Positions 43,463 through 51,976 of a stretch of DNA of 64,000 nucleotides are shown in pieces. This DNA comes from Streptomyces iranensis (lineage in GTDB: Bacteria; Actinomycetota; Actinomycetes; Streptomycetales; Streptomycetaceae). The position numbers and the translations under genes are program-made. The stretch is taken from contig NZ_JAGGLR010000033.1 of NCBI RefSeq assembly GCF_017874715.1, forward strand, positions 62,001 through 126,000, given 5' to 3'. Each line of letters opens with the position of its first letter. Position 1 is the stretch's first letter. The notes under the pieces are model-generated. The model was not told where the DNA came from, ran no database searches, and worked only from the letters and a program-made list of their open reading frames with translations.

Positions 43463-43840
43463 GTGGGGCACGCGGGCGTGTCCCCCGTCGAACCGCTGCA
43501 CATCTCGGAGGAGATCCAGGAGCAGGACGGAGTCGGCTTCCGGCTGATCCGGTAGGACGCCTACCACGTCGTGCAGTACCGGACCCGCGACCGTGACTGG
43601 CGCCCCGCGTACCGCTTCCTCCTCCAGCCTCGCGACGCCACCGACTGGCTGGCCGGGTACGACATCGACGCGGCGCTGCCACCGCGGTTGGGGCCCCGGC
43701 GTCGCCGGTGGGTGACCGGCAACGGGCAGGTCATGCTGACCGCGAACCTCTTCCTGGCCGTGGCGGACGGCCAGGAGCGGCTGAGTCTGCTTCGGGACGA
43801 CGAGGAGCTGGAGAAGGTGATCGCCACCTACTGGGGGTGA
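43463..43840 (+). pseudogene. Hypothetical protein with an in-frame stop
   Basis: The plus frame from the GTG at 43463 reads SVEP-type sequence LHISEEIQEQDGVGFRLIR up to TAG at 43553-43555, then continues in the same frame as DAYHVVQYRTRDRDWRPAYR, DWLAGYDIDAALPPRLGPRR and RLSLLRDDEELEKVIATYWG to 43840. The stop fits a CAG-to-TAG mutation. The C-terminal 90 codons could still be translated from GTG 43571. No family name recognised. Confidence 0.5.
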
Positions 43841-43853
43841 CCCGGGGGAGTCC

Positions 43854-44336
43854 TCAGACCAGTTCGAGCAGGGCGTCGGTGAATTCCTCCGTGGTGGCCG
43901 TGCCGCCCAGGTCCGGAGTGCGGACGTCGGTCTTCGCCAGGACGGTCGCGATGGCGTCGGTGATGCGGGTGGCCGCCTCGGGGTGGCCGAGGTGGTCGAG
44001 CATCATGGCGGCGGACCAGATCGCGCCGAGCGGGTTGGCGATACCGCGTCCGGCGATGTCGGGGGCGGAACCGTGGACGGGTTCGAACATGGACGGGAAG
44101 TCGCGTTCGGGGTTGAGGTTGGCCGCGGGGGCGATGCCGATGCTGCCGGCGACCGCGGCGGCCAGGTCGCTGAGGATGTCGCCGAAGAGGTTGGAGGCCA
44201 CGACGACGTCGAAGCGCCGCGGGTCGAGGACGAACTTGGCGGCCAGGGCGTCGATGTGCTCCTGGCCCCAGGCCACCTCCGGATACGCGGCGGCGCGTTC
44301 GGCCACGAGCTCGTCCCAGAACAGGAGCTCGGGCTG
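43854..44336 (-). pseudogene. C-terminal part of a tartrate/isopropylmalate dehydrogenase-type gene
   Basis: The minus strand encodes FWDELVAERAAAYPEVAWGQ, FDVVVASNLFGDILSDLAAA, FEPVHGSAPDIAGRGIANPL and TEEFTDALLELV plus stop: the C-terminal half of the isocitrate/isopropylmalate dehydrogenase family, with the metal-binding Asp pair in NLFGDILSD and the NAD loop HGSAPDIAG. Tartrate dehydrogenase/decarboxylase is the closest type I recall. The N-terminal half is missing: at about 44336 the sequence switches to the opposite-strand amidohydrolase fragment. Confidence 0.7.
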
Positions 44337-44804
44337 CCCGGACTCATCGATGTGCACACCCACTTCATGCCCCAGCGCGTACTGGACAAGGTCTGGGCCT
44401 ACTTCGACGCCGTCGAGCCCCGCTGGCACATCACCTACCGCGAGGAGGAGGACGAACGCCTCGCGGTGCTACGGGCGTTCGGGGTGCGGGCCTTCACCTC
44501 GATGCTCTACCCCCACAAGCCGGATATGGCGCGGTGGCTGAACGGCTGGTCGGCCGAGTTCGCCGCCCGTACGCCCGACTGTCCGCACACCGCGACCTTC
44601 TTCCCCGAACCCGGGGTGGAGGGGGACGTGCGCACGGCGCTCGAGGACGGGGCGCGGGTGTTCAAGGCCCGTCTGCAGGTAGGGGCGTACGACCCGGGCG
44701 ACGCGCTGCTCGACCCGGTGTGGGGCATGCTCGCCGAGAGCGGGACGCCCGTCGTCATCCACTGCGGCTCGGGGCCCTCATGGGTTCAGCGCTCGGTGTG
44801 GTGA
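44334..44804 (+). pseudogene. N-terminal part of a metal-dependent amidohydrolase
   Basis: The plus frame reads LPGLIDVHTHFMPQRVLDKV with the HxH metal motif, AVLRAFGVRAFTSMLYPHKP and ESGTPVVIHCGSGP, then leaves the family after about 145 codons. This is the start of a COG2159-type TIM-barrel hydrolase or decarboxylase. Its first few codons are missing at the junction with the dehydrogenase fragment, and its C-terminal half is missing as well, so it is a double truncation. The open frame upstream of 44334 is the antisense of the dehydrogenase. Confidence 0.7.
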
Positions 44805-44979
44805 CGTTGCAGGCCCGGCCGAGCCTGGCGGAAGTCGTCGGCGTGGTCGACGGCCGACTGGGCGTATGGGGGCGCGGCGGCGACCGGCGTAAATTACCCG
44901 CCGCCGCCTCTACACCGGCCCCCGCGCGCGAGGGCGGGCCCCAGCTCACTGTCTACCACGGTTGATTGGAGGGACAGGG

Positions 44980-46656
44980 TCAGGACCGAACGACCGGGAG
45001 GACGATACGCGAGGGGCGTAGGGCGTCGTGCGCGATCTCCTGGCGGGCCGGGCGGAAGTCCGTTCCACTGTCGACGGGTTCGCCGGTGTTCAGGTTGCGG
45101 TCCCAGCGAGGGAAGCAGCTGGAGGTGACATGTACCCGCAGACGGTGCCCAGCCCGAAAGACGTAGCTAGTGGACCACAGGTCGACGAGGTGTTCGGCGA
45201 ACTCACCCGGCGTGGTGTCCACCCGCACGATCCCGTCGACCACGTTGAGAGAGAGCCCTTCAGGATCGACGTCGCACAACCGGACCACCCAGTCCGTCGA
45301 CGGAGCGTCGGTCGCCGCGTGGACGAAGGCCCGCACCCGGCCGGTGACCTCCAGGTCCTCGGCCAGGGGCTCGCTGGTGTAAACCAGCACGTCCGGCCGG
45401 GCTTCCACGCGGGCCTGGTCGAGGGGGCCCATCCGGTACTCGCTGGGCAGCAGTATCGCGCCGCCGGTGGTGGGTACAGGGTCCGCCGGGTCGTAGCGGT
45501 ACGTGTCAATGCTCTCGTCGGCCGGGGGTTTCCGGAAGGCGAGGGTACCGTCAGCGCCGAGATACAGGTCCGTGTCGACGGCACGGGACAGTGGCCACTC
45601 CTGCTCCTCGCGCCACTCGTTGCTCCCCATGACGAAGAGCAGCACCGGCGGCAGCTCCGGCCCAGACGGAGCGGCTTCGGGGGCGAGCCACCTGCGGAAC
45701 CACGCGCTCTGCACGTCGAGGTATCTGCCGCGGAAGCCGAGAGACTCGAAGCTCGACGCGACGCCGAAGTTGACGTCCCCGATCTGTCCCGTGAACAGCC
45801 CGTGCGCCCAGGGACCCATGATCAGCGTGGCTGGCCGCGCGGCAGCACGGCTCTGCGTGAAGTTGTCCAGCGTGCCTTGCTGAAAGACGTCATACCAGCC
45901 GCCCACGTTCAGGCTGGGCAGGTCGACCTCCGCCTGCCGTCCCGAGACCCGGCAGGCCGCGCTCCACTCCGGATGCCGCAGCGCGTGCTCGAATCCGAGA
46001 TCATGGATGCCGTACCGCTGGTAGGCTGGGTGGCGGCCGGACGGGAGTTTCCAGTAGCCAGTAGAGTTCAGCTGGTCCATGTCAGTGATCAGCGCGCTCA
46101 GCTGCGCCGTCATCGCCGCCGGGTCGTCGGCGTGCCGTTTCATGAGCGTGTCCGCGCCCTGCATGAGTGACCACATCAGGTTGAGCCCGAACTCGATGGC
46201 CCCGCCGCGGGCGAAGAGTCCCTCGTTCGGTTCGGACCAGGTGACTTGCGGGGCGATGGCCTGAAGTTCCGGCGGCTTGGACAGCGCGGCCATCCACTGG
46301 GTGTTGCCGAGGTAACTGGACCCGATCATGCCGACCCGGCCGTTGGACCCTGGGAGCGCGGCGGCCCAGCGCACGGTGTCGTAGCCGTCGTCCCCCTCGT
46401 ACGTCCACGGCTCCCAGGTGCTCTCGCCGTCGGAGGCGAACCGGCCACGGGTGTCCTGGACCACGACGATAAAGCCCGACCGGGCCAGACCGACCATCTC
46501 CAGCTGGGCCCCGACCAGCGGGACGCTCTTCCCGTAGGGAAGGCGGGCCAGCAGCACCGGGTAGGGGCCGCCCGTGCTGGGGCGGTAGACGTCGGCCCGC
46601 AGGACAGTGCCGTCACGCATGGTGGCAGGGACATCGCTCTCGATCGTCACATCCAT
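44980..46656 (-). CDS. CocE/NonD family hydrolase (cocaine-esterase-like)
   Basis: 558 residues, close to CocE in length and layout. N-terminal TMRDGTVLRADVYRP, oxyanion Tyr in LPYGKSV, nucleophile motif GMIGSSYLGNTQW with the Ser near residue 120, catalytic Asp in NVGGWYDVFQQG, and His in the GPWAHGLF region; a C-terminal jelly roll (VHVTSSCFPRWDRNLNTG) follows. Unlike the enzyme at 1922-3661 the catalytic Asp is present. The ATG at 46656 lies in a 190-bp region shared with the divergent acyl-CoA synthetase gene, with two palindromes between. It probably releases an acid that the synthetase activates. Confidence 0.9.
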   Translation of the reverse strand: MDVTIESDVPATMRDGTVLRADVYRPSTGGPYPVLLARLPYGKSVPLVGAQLEMVGLARSGFIVVVQDTRGRFASDGESTWEPWTYEGDDGYDTVRWAAALPGSNGRVGMIGSSYLGNTQWMAALSKPPELQAIAPQVTWSEPNEGLFARGGAIEFGLNLMWSLMQGADTLMKRHADDPAAMTAQLSALITDMDQLNSTGYWKLPSGRHPAYQRYGIHDLGFEHALRHPEWSAACRVSGRQAEVDLPSLNVGGWYDVFQQGTLDNFTQSRAAARPATLIMGPWAHGLFTGQIGDVNFGVASSFESLGFRGRYLDVQSAWFRRWLAPEAAPSGPELPPVLLFVMGSNEWREEQEWPLSRAVDTDLYLGADGTLAFRKPPADESIDTYRYDPADPVPTTGGAILLPSEYRMGPLDQARVEARPDVLVYTSEPLAEDLEVTGRVRAFVHAATDAPSTDWVVRLCDVDPEGLSLNVVDGIVRVDTTPGEFAEHLVDLWSTSYVFRAGHRLRVHVTSSCFPRWDRNLNTGEPVDSGTDFRPARQEIAHDALRPSRIVLPVVRS

Positions 46657-46724
46657 GTGCCGACCTCACTTCATAATGCGTTGGAGTGGAACATTCGCAC
46701 TTTTTCACTGGGCGTGCAGCCCGC

Positions 46725-46793
46725 GGCACACCCGAACGGGTGGAGTGCCCTGCCCCCCGGCCCCACCCGTTGTCCCACCCGTTCGGGTGTGCC
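46725..46793. promoter_or_regulatory. Two identical 14-bp palindromes in a divergent promoter
   Basis: CACCCGAACGGGTG (46729-46742) and CACCCGTTCGGGTG (46776-46789) are each dyads and sit inside a perfect 19-bp inverted repeat (46725-46743/46775-46793). A further half-site CCACCCGTT is at 46762. The centres are 47 bp apart. Likely operators of a dimeric regulator controlling the CocE and synthetase genes; alternatively a long hairpin. Confidence 0.65.
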
Positions 46794-46847
46794 AGGCCGG
46801 ACGGATCTGCGGTGCTCTGTGCTCAGACGACGACGAGGAGGTGCGCA

Positions 46848-48374
46848 GTGGAAGACGTGGTCTCGCCGGGAGGCATCCTGCGCAGTGCGGTGGCGCGACA
46901 CGGTGGAAAGGCCGCCCTGGTGACGGCGGCCCGCACGATGACTTTCCAGCAGCTCGACGCGGAGAGCGACCGGATCGCGGCGGCGCTGGCGATCCGCGGT
47001 GTACGGCCGGGACAACCAGTGTCCGTATACGCGCAGAACAGCTGGCAGTGGGTGGTGACCTACCACGGTATTCTCAAGGCCGGCGCGGTGGTCAACCCGG
47101 TGAATGTCATGCTGACGCCTGAGGAACTGGCGTACATACTTCGCGACTGCGGCGCAGCCGCCGTCTTCACCAGCTCCGAGCAGGCAGCTGACGTACTCGC
47201 CCTGACCCAGGACCTGCCTGACCTGGGCATGATCGTCGCGTTCGACGATCCACCCCAGGGCGCGGTGGGGTTCGCCGAGCTGCTCGCCTGCGACGGGCCG
47301 GTCCCCGCCTTCGCTCCCGACCCGGCCGCTCCCTGCACGATCGGCTACACCTCCGGCACGACCGGGCGCCCGAAGGGCGCCGTGCAGAGCCACCAGGCGG
47401 TGATGCTCAACTGTGCGCTGACCGCGACCATGCATGGCCGTACGTCGATGGACGTCGTGGTGACAGCTCTGCCGGCCCCGCACGTCTACGGCAACGTGGT
47501 GATCAACGGCGCTTTTCTGGCCGGCGGCACCGTGGTGCTCATGGAGCGGTTCAACCCGGCCGAGTCGCTACGGCTGATCCGCGAGCACTCCGCGACGATG
47601 TTCGAGGGCGTGCCCGCGATGTACGCGATGCTGCTCGCAGACGAGGCGTTGGAAAGGGCCGACCTGTCGTCGCTGACCCGCTGCACCGTCGGCGGGCAGA
47701 CCATCCCGCTGTCGACGATCGAGCGGTGGCAGGCGCGTTCGGGCGCCCCGCTGATCGAGCTGTGGGGCATGACAGAGGTCTCGGGTATAGGCACCACGCA
47801 CGCCCTGCACGCCCCTGCCGTCCCCGGCTCGATCGGCGTGGCCCTGCCCGGTGTGGAAGTACGCGTCGCCGACCTGAGTGACGCCACCCGTGACGCCCCC
47901 CGAGGCGAACCCGGCGAACTCGTGCTGCGTGGCCCGATCGTCATGCTCGGCTACCACGGCAACCCGAAGGCCACCGCCGAGACCATCGACCCGGACGGCT
48001 GGCTGCATTCCGGCGACATCGCCTTCATGAACGAGACCGGACACCTCTTCATCGTCGACCGCCGCAAGGACATGATCATCACCGGGGGTTACAACGTCTA
48101 CCCGGCAGAGATCGAGCGCGTTCTGGCCGCACACCCGGCGGTCGCCATGGTCGGCGTGGGTTCTGTGCCGGACCCCATCAAGGGGGAGCTGGCGTGCGCA
48201 TACGTGGTAACGGTCGCGGGGGCACATGCCACCGAGGAGGACCTGCTTGCGTTCGCCGGGCGGTCGCTGGCGGCGTACAAACGGCCGCGCATGGTCCGCT
48301 TCGTCGACGATCTGCCAAAGACGTCCAGCGGCAAGATAATGCGGCGTGAGCTGATCAAATCGTTTGAGTCGTGA
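46848..48374 (+). CDS. AMP-dependent acyl-CoA synthetase
   Basis: 508 residues. IGYTSGTTGRPKGAVQSHQA (AMP-binding motif), ELWGMTEVSGIG, GDIAFMNETGHLFIVDRRKD and the C-terminal SSGKIMRREL with the catalytic Lys are intact, so it should form acyl-CoA from an acid, ATP and CoA. The GTG at 46848 with GGAGG 6 bp upstream is preferred over an ATG at 46686, because the extra 54 codons cross the palindromes and lack homology. Divergent from the CocE hydrolase; the histidine kinase gene begins 32 bp downstream, so the three plus-strand genes may be one operon. Confidence 0.92.
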   Translation: MEDVVSPGGILRSAVARHGGKAALVTAARTMTFQQLDAESDRIAAALAIRGVRPGQPVSVYAQNSWQWVVTYHGILKAGAVVNPVNVMLTPEELAYILRDCGAAAVFTSSEQAADVLALTQDLPDLGMIVAFDDPPQGAVGFAELLACDGPVPAFAPDPAAPCTIGYTSGTTGRPKGAVQSHQAVMLNCALTATMHGRTSMDVVVTALPAPHVYGNVVINGAFLAGGTVVLMERFNPAESLRLIREHSATMFEGVPAMYAMLLADEALERADLSSLTRCTVGGQTIPLSTIERWQARSGAPLIELWGMTEVSGIGTTHALHAPAVPGSIGVALPGVEVRVADLSDATRDAPRGEPGELVLRGPIVMLGYHGNPKATAETIDPDGWLHSGDIAFMNETGHLFIVDRRKDMIITGGYNVYPAEIERVLAAHPAVAMVGVGSVPDPIKGELACAYVVTVAGAHATEEDLLAFAGRSLAAYKRPRMVRFVDDLPKTSSGKIMRRELIKSFES

Positions 48375-48406
48375 CATGACGGCCGGGTGCGGTGTTTGAT
48401 GACGCT

Positions 48407-49516
48407 ATGCCCGACCGTCCCCAGCCCCTGCTGCAGCTCGGCGAACAGTACACGGAACTCCTGGCCGCGCTGGACCGAAGTGCGGCCCTCCGCCGAGCCC
48501 TCGCGCTGCTCGCCGACGGATCGGAGGTGGCGTGGGTGGCCGGATCCGACCCGATGGAAGAGCTGAGCATCGAGCAGCTCATCGGTCACCGGACGGGAGT
48601 GCTCCGGGCACTGCAGGTACCGCCCGGCGGGGGACTGACCGGCAAGGTGCACCAGTCCGGCCGTGCGGAGTGGGTGGACGACTACCTCGCCAGCCCCGAG
48701 ATCACGCATGTGTTCGACCGGCACATGTCGACCGAGGGGATACGGAGGCTCTTGGCCGTGCCCTTGGTCCGCAACGGCGAGTCGCTGGGCGTCCTCGCCG
48801 TCGGCTCCCGCCGCTACGGGGCCTTCGGCGACCGCGAGGTGGAGCACGCCTGTGAGGTGGCCGCACAGGCCGCCCTCGCCATGTCGATCGCGGAGCGCGC
48901 CCGCCTGACCCGTGAGATCGCGGTGCACGAGGAGAGGCGGCGGCTGGCGGCCGACCTCCATGACAGCGTGGGCGCGCTGCTGTTCGCCATCGGGTCGGGG
49001 GTGGCCGATCTCGCCGACGCCGCAAGCGCCGACCCCGAGCTGCGGGCCCGGCTTGACCGGCTCCAGCACCAGGCCGCAGATGCCACCACCGCCCTGCGTG
49101 AATCCCTGCGCACACTGCGCTACTCACCCGCTACCCTGGCACTCGGCGTGGCACTGCGCGCCGACTGCGCCGCCTTCGCCGACCGCACCGGCATCCCGGC
49201 CGAACTCGTCATCCTGGACGAAGATCCGCCCGAGCTGCCGGCGTCTCGCTCCGACGTGTTGCTCGCAGCGGTACGGGAAGCCCTGCTGAACGTGGAGAAA
49301 CACGCCCACGCCAGCGCTGTGACCGTTTCCGTCAGGCGCAGCGGCCCGCTACTGAACGTCGCCGTGCACGACGACGGCATCGGGCTGGACCCAGACCACC
49401 GACCGGGCCTGGGCCTCACCAACGTGGCTGAGGCCCTCGGGCGGCTGGGCGGCTCCGTACGCGTCGTTTCCGACCCGGACGGCGGTGCCGTTTGGCGGGC
49501 GCAACTGCCGTGCTGA
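48407..49516 (+). CDS. GAF-domain sensor histidine kinase (NarL/DesK class)
   Basis: 369 residues, no transmembrane segment, so a soluble sensor. GAF domain about 20-160, HisKA_3 dimerisation helix with His185 in RRRLAADLHDSVGALLFAI, and a HATPase domain about 280-369 (VREALLNVEKHAHA N-box; VHDDGIGLDPDHRPGLGLTN G-boxes). The ATG at 48407 is preferred to an upstream GTG at 48392. Its stop overlaps the response-regulator start. As the partner of the regulator next door it may sense a small molecule linked to the synthetase/CocE pathway; that link is inference from position only. Confidence 0.9.
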   Translation: MPDRPQPLLQLGEQYTELLAALDRSAALRRALALLADGSEVAWVAGSDPMEELSIEQLIGHRTGVLRALQVPPGGGLTGKVHQSGRAEWVDDYLASPEITHVFDRHMSTEGIRRLLAVPLVRNGESLGVLAVGSRRYGAFGDREVEHACEVAAQAALAMSIAERARLTREIAVHEERRRLAADLHDSVGALLFAIGSGVADLADAASADPELRARLDRLQHQAADATTALRESLRTLRYSPATLALGVALRADCAAFADRTGIPAELVILDEDPPELPASRSDVLLAAVREALLNVEKHAHASAVTVSVRRSGPLLNVAVHDDGIGLDPDHRPGLGLTNVAEALGRLGGSVRVVSDPDGGAVWRAQLPC

Positions 49517-50115
49517 CGACCCGGCCCACACGGATCGTCATCGTGGACGACCACCCGGTCGTCCACGACGGCGTGGCGGCACAGCTGCATGGATACCCGG
49601 ACCTGACCATGGTCGGCCACGCTGAGACCGGTACCGACGCCATCCCCTTGTGCGCGCGGGAGCAGCCTGACGTCGTCCTGCTCGACCTCCGCCTCCCCGA
49701 CCGCCTCGCCGCCGACGTCGTACCGGCGATCCACCGAGTCAGCCCGGGCAGTCGCGTCCTGATCTTCACTGCTTTCCCCGAACACGCCGCCGTCGGTCCG
49801 ACGCTGGCGGCCGGAGCGGGCGGAGTGCTCGTCAAGGACGCCAACAGCACAGCCGTACGTGACGCGATCCGCAGCGTCGCCCGCACCGGCGCCTTCCGCA
49901 GCGTCCTGCCCGACCCGTCCAACGCTCCGGTCACCGCCCGCGAGTACGACGTCCTGCGCCTTGTCGCGACCGGGCACACCAACCCGGAGATCGCGGAGGA
50001 ACTCGACCTGTCGGTCAACACCGTGAAGAGCTATCTCCGGGACATGATGAGCAAGCTCGCCGCCCGCAACCGGGCCCAGTTGATCGCCAATGCCCGGACA
50101 CACGGCCTGCTGTGA
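49510..50115 (+). CDS. NarL/FixJ family response regulator
   Basis: 201 residues. The receiver domain has the acidic pair VDDHP (Asp13-Asp14), the phosphorylation site Asp59 in DVVLLDLRLPD and the conserved Lys in GGVLVKDAN. The LuxR-type helix-turn-helix is at about 140-200: TAREYDVLRLVATGHTNPEI, EELDLSVNTVKSYL. The GTG at 49510 overlaps the kinase stop by 7 bp, which indicates co-translation. Complete pair with the kinase. Confidence 0.92.
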   Translation: MLTTRPTRIVIVDDHPVVHDGVAAQLHGYPDLTMVGHAETGTDAIPLCAREQPDVVLLDLRLPDRLAADVVPAIHRVSPGSRVLIFTAFPEHAAVGPTLAAGAGGVLVKDANSTAVRDAIRSVARTGAFRSVLPDPSNAPVTAREYDVLRLVATGHTNPEIAEELDLSVNTVKSYLRDMMSKLAARNRAQLIANARTHGLL

Positions 50116-50772
50116 CCAGTGCGCCACTCACGAGACCGCGGATCCGCGAGGTCGACCATCCGGTCCCGGCCTATCTGACAGTCGGTTCCCTGCAGAGCAC
50201 TTTCACCAAGTCCGGCATTCCAGGCATATACGCCGCGTGGTCCACACGACGAACAGTTCCGCACCATCCATATCATTCTCAGAAGATGGACAACCGTCAG
50301 CACCGCGTCGTACCGCTTCCCCGCCATGGCCTCAAACAACAGGAGGTAGGGTCCCACAACGCTTATGGAGGCCGCCGCATTTCTGAAGGATCCCCTTGAT
50401 CACCAACCTGCTGACGAAATTCCGCAGGTGAGGGCCGCCATCCTTCTGTGTGGCGCCCTGCCCAGGACTCGAACCTGCGGCCAACGACCGAGCCGCTCCA
50501 TAGGCACAGAGTGGACTCCACAGTGATCCGTGACCCCGGGGACCACCGTTCCCATCTGCCTGGCGCCCTGCCGGGGGCGCGAACCTGCGGCCAAACACGC
50601 CACCTGCCCGATGGTCCCGGACGCAGGCCCGGTTCACACGCCCACGCCAACGACCGGCGTTCCGCCCCCGGAGCCACACCAGCCACCAACGGACTCCCCC
50701 GCCAGCGCGGCCCATCGCGACACCATCCGCGGCCAGGCGCCGCCACATCCCGCTGCCGCCCCATCAGCTCGA
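50116..50772. other. Region without a supportable gene; tRNA-like repeats inside
   Basis: About 660 bp. Plus-strand open frames from 50112 show no domain. The region contains two copies of a tRNA 3'-end-like sequence (described separately), so it is more probably an integration scar than coding DNA. Confidence 0.35.
50451..50594 (-). repeat. Two tRNA 3'-end-like direct repeats
   Basis: TGGCGCCCTGCC, about 11 variable bases and GAACCTGCGGCCAA occur at 50451-50484 and 50561-50594. Read on the minus strand, each has a T-arm-like GGTTCGAGTCC (or GGTTCGCGCCC) followed by an acceptor-like GCAGGGC and GCCA. No D-arm, anticodon arm or matching 5' acceptor strand is present, so neither is a full tRNA. 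They resemble att remnants left by elements that use tRNA 3' ends. Confidence 0.5.
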
Positions 50773-50888
50773 TCCAGCACGGATCCAGCAATGGGTACGG
50801 CGGCGGGGTCGGCCCCGCTAGGGGCCGCCCCCTCTTGGCCTGCGCATTTGCCAGATCGTCACGTCGATGCTACGGCGGTGACTGAACG
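50773..50888. repeat. Element-end module B: CCAGCAC pair, hairpin, att-proximal word
   Basis: TCCAGCAC at 50773 and TCCAGCA at 50784 (11-bp offset) are followed by a GC hairpin around 50807-50835 and TTTGCCAGATC, then the att core. The same order (pair, hairpin, CTGCACGTTTGCCAGATC, att core) occurs at 61074-61213, so this looks like the right end of a neighbouring element. Confidence 0.6.
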
Positions 50889-50913
50889 TTGAACCGGAAC
50901 TCCACCACGTCCC
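50889..50913. repeat. att-like direct repeat, left copy
   Basis: A 25-bp sequence starting TTGAACCGGAACTCC, identical to 61189-61213 in the ychF 3' end. On the minus strand it encodes DVVEFRFN, but only these codons of ychF are present here. It is the expected left junction of site-specific integration. Confidence 0.7.
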
Positions 50914-50940
50914 GTCTGACCTGCGGAAATGCGAAGTGAT

Positions 50941-50959
50941 CCCAGCACCATCCCAGCAC
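50941..50959. repeat. CCCAGCAC pair next to left att
   Basis: CCCAGCAC at 50941-50948 and 50952-50959, offset 11 bp, 28 bp inside the left att copy. The surrounding bases are almost identical to the pair at 61074-61092. Possible arm-type integrase or excisionase sites. Confidence 0.5.
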
Positions 50960-51055
50960 GGGATTCACAGCAAAGTACAAGAAGATCCAGAAGCGCCAAG
51001 ACTACGCATCAACGCCCGCCCCGGATACAGGCCGCACAGCACCCCAGATGCTGTA

Positions 51056-51071
51056 ATAGTTTCTGTACTAG
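51056..51071. promoter_or_regulatory. Short dyad upstream of the antitoxin gene
   Basis: TAGT-6-ACTA (51057-51070) lies 11 bp before the antitoxin ATG and overlaps a TAATAG promoter-like box. The position fits autoregulation by a ribbon-helix-helix antitoxin. The arms are short. Confidence 0.35.
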
Positions 51072-51081
51072 ACTTGCAGCC

Positions 51082-51357
51082 ATGAAGTCACCCCGCCCCG
51101 GTGGCACGGAGAACATCTCCGTCTCGATGCCCTCGGAACTCCTCGGCGCTCTGCGCACCCGCACCGGCAAGCGCGGCGTGTCCGCGTATGTGACGGCAGC
51201 GGTCCGGCATCAGCTCGCGATGGACGGCCTCGCCGAGATCGTGGCCGCCTACGAAGCCGAACACGAGCCGCTGAGCGAGGCCGAAGTCCAGGCCGCACAG
51301 AGCGAACTGTTCGGTGACGCACCGGCGCCCTACGCGTCGAACGACAGCGCCGCATGA
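51082..51357 (+). CDS. Ribbon-helix-helix antitoxin (VapB-like)
   Basis: 91 residues. The N-terminal ribbon ENISVSMPSELLGALRTRTG and helices KRGVSAYVTAAVRHQLAMDG match the MetJ/Arc-type DNA-binding fold; the acidic C-terminal tail (YEAEHEPLSEAEVQAAQSEL) would wrap the toxin. The stop overlaps the ATG of the PIN gene (ATGA), which is typical of toxin-antitoxin operons. It probably neutralises that toxin and represses the operon. Located 170 bp inside the left att copy, where it would favour maintenance of the element. Confidence 0.85.
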   Translation: MKSPRPGGTENISVSMPSELLGALRTRTGKRGVSAYVTAAVRHQLAMDGLAEIVAAYEAEHEPLSEAEVQAAQSELFGDAPAPYASNDSAA

Positions 51358-51761
51358 AGGAGCCCGCGGCCAGGTCCCTGGTGCTCGACTCCCAGGCGCT
51401 GTCGCTGCTGCTGCGCAACGATCGCCAGATGATCACCCGGATCGAGGCCGCTCGACGCGTGGGGGTCCCCGTCCTCGTGTCGGCTCTGACGGTAGTGGAG
51501 GCCGTCTACGGGAAGACGGACGCCGCTCGGCTGCACTGGGTGCTCTCTCGGCTTCAGGTGCAGGACGTCACTCAGGCGGACAGCCTCACTGCGGTGCAAC
51601 TGCTGAGCGACGCCGGCGGCCTGCACGGCCACAAGTACGCCATCGACGCCCTCGTCGCCGCGATGGCGCTCCGCTCCCCGGCACCCGTCCTCGTACTGAC
51701 CTCGGACCGCGACGGCTGGTCGAAACTGTGCGGCGACGGAGTACAGATCAAGGATATCTGA
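51354..51761 (+). CDS. PIN-domain ribonuclease toxin (VapC-like)
   Basis: 135 residues. The acidic catalytic residues of the PIN fold are seen at Asp12 (LVLDSQAL), Glu49 (LTVVEAVYG), Asp98 (YAIDALVAA) and Asp118 or Asp120 (TSDRDGW). These nucleases cleave tRNA or rRNA when free of antitoxin. The start overlaps the antitoxin stop by 4 bp. Complete and undamaged. It could act as an addiction module of the integrative element or as an abortive-infection component; nothing in the sequence separates the two. Confidence 0.88.
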   Translation: MKEPAARSLVLDSQALSLLLRNDRQMITRIEAARRVGVPVLVSALTVVEAVYGKTDAARLHWVLSRLQVQDVTQADSLTAVQLLSDAGGLHGHKYAIDALVAAMALRSPAPVLVLTSDRDGWSKLCGDGVQIKDI

Positions 51762-51976
51762 CCTTGGCGTTCACTCAGCTTGAATCGCACCGTCTCGCCG
51801 ACCCCGCGGCTGGGCCCAACGAACCCCGCGGGGTCATTTTGAAGGGCCCGTGAGGGTCAAGGTTGAGTGAGCGGTGCCACGGTCGGCTGCGCGAGACATA
51901 GCGGATGAGCGGTGGCGGCGTACACGAGTTGCGCGACGGTGCAGTCCTCTGGCGGTGGAGACCTTGGACCGTCTCC

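Noticed and set aside
50116..50400. Plus-strand 95-codon ORF after the response regulator
   Set aside because: Composition and sequence are not protein-like, no family, and it runs into the tRNA-like repeat region.
50451..50594. Complete tRNA genes
   Set aside because: Only the 3' part (T-arm and acceptor strand) is visible; no matching 5' acceptor, D-arm or anticodon arm upstream on the minus strand.
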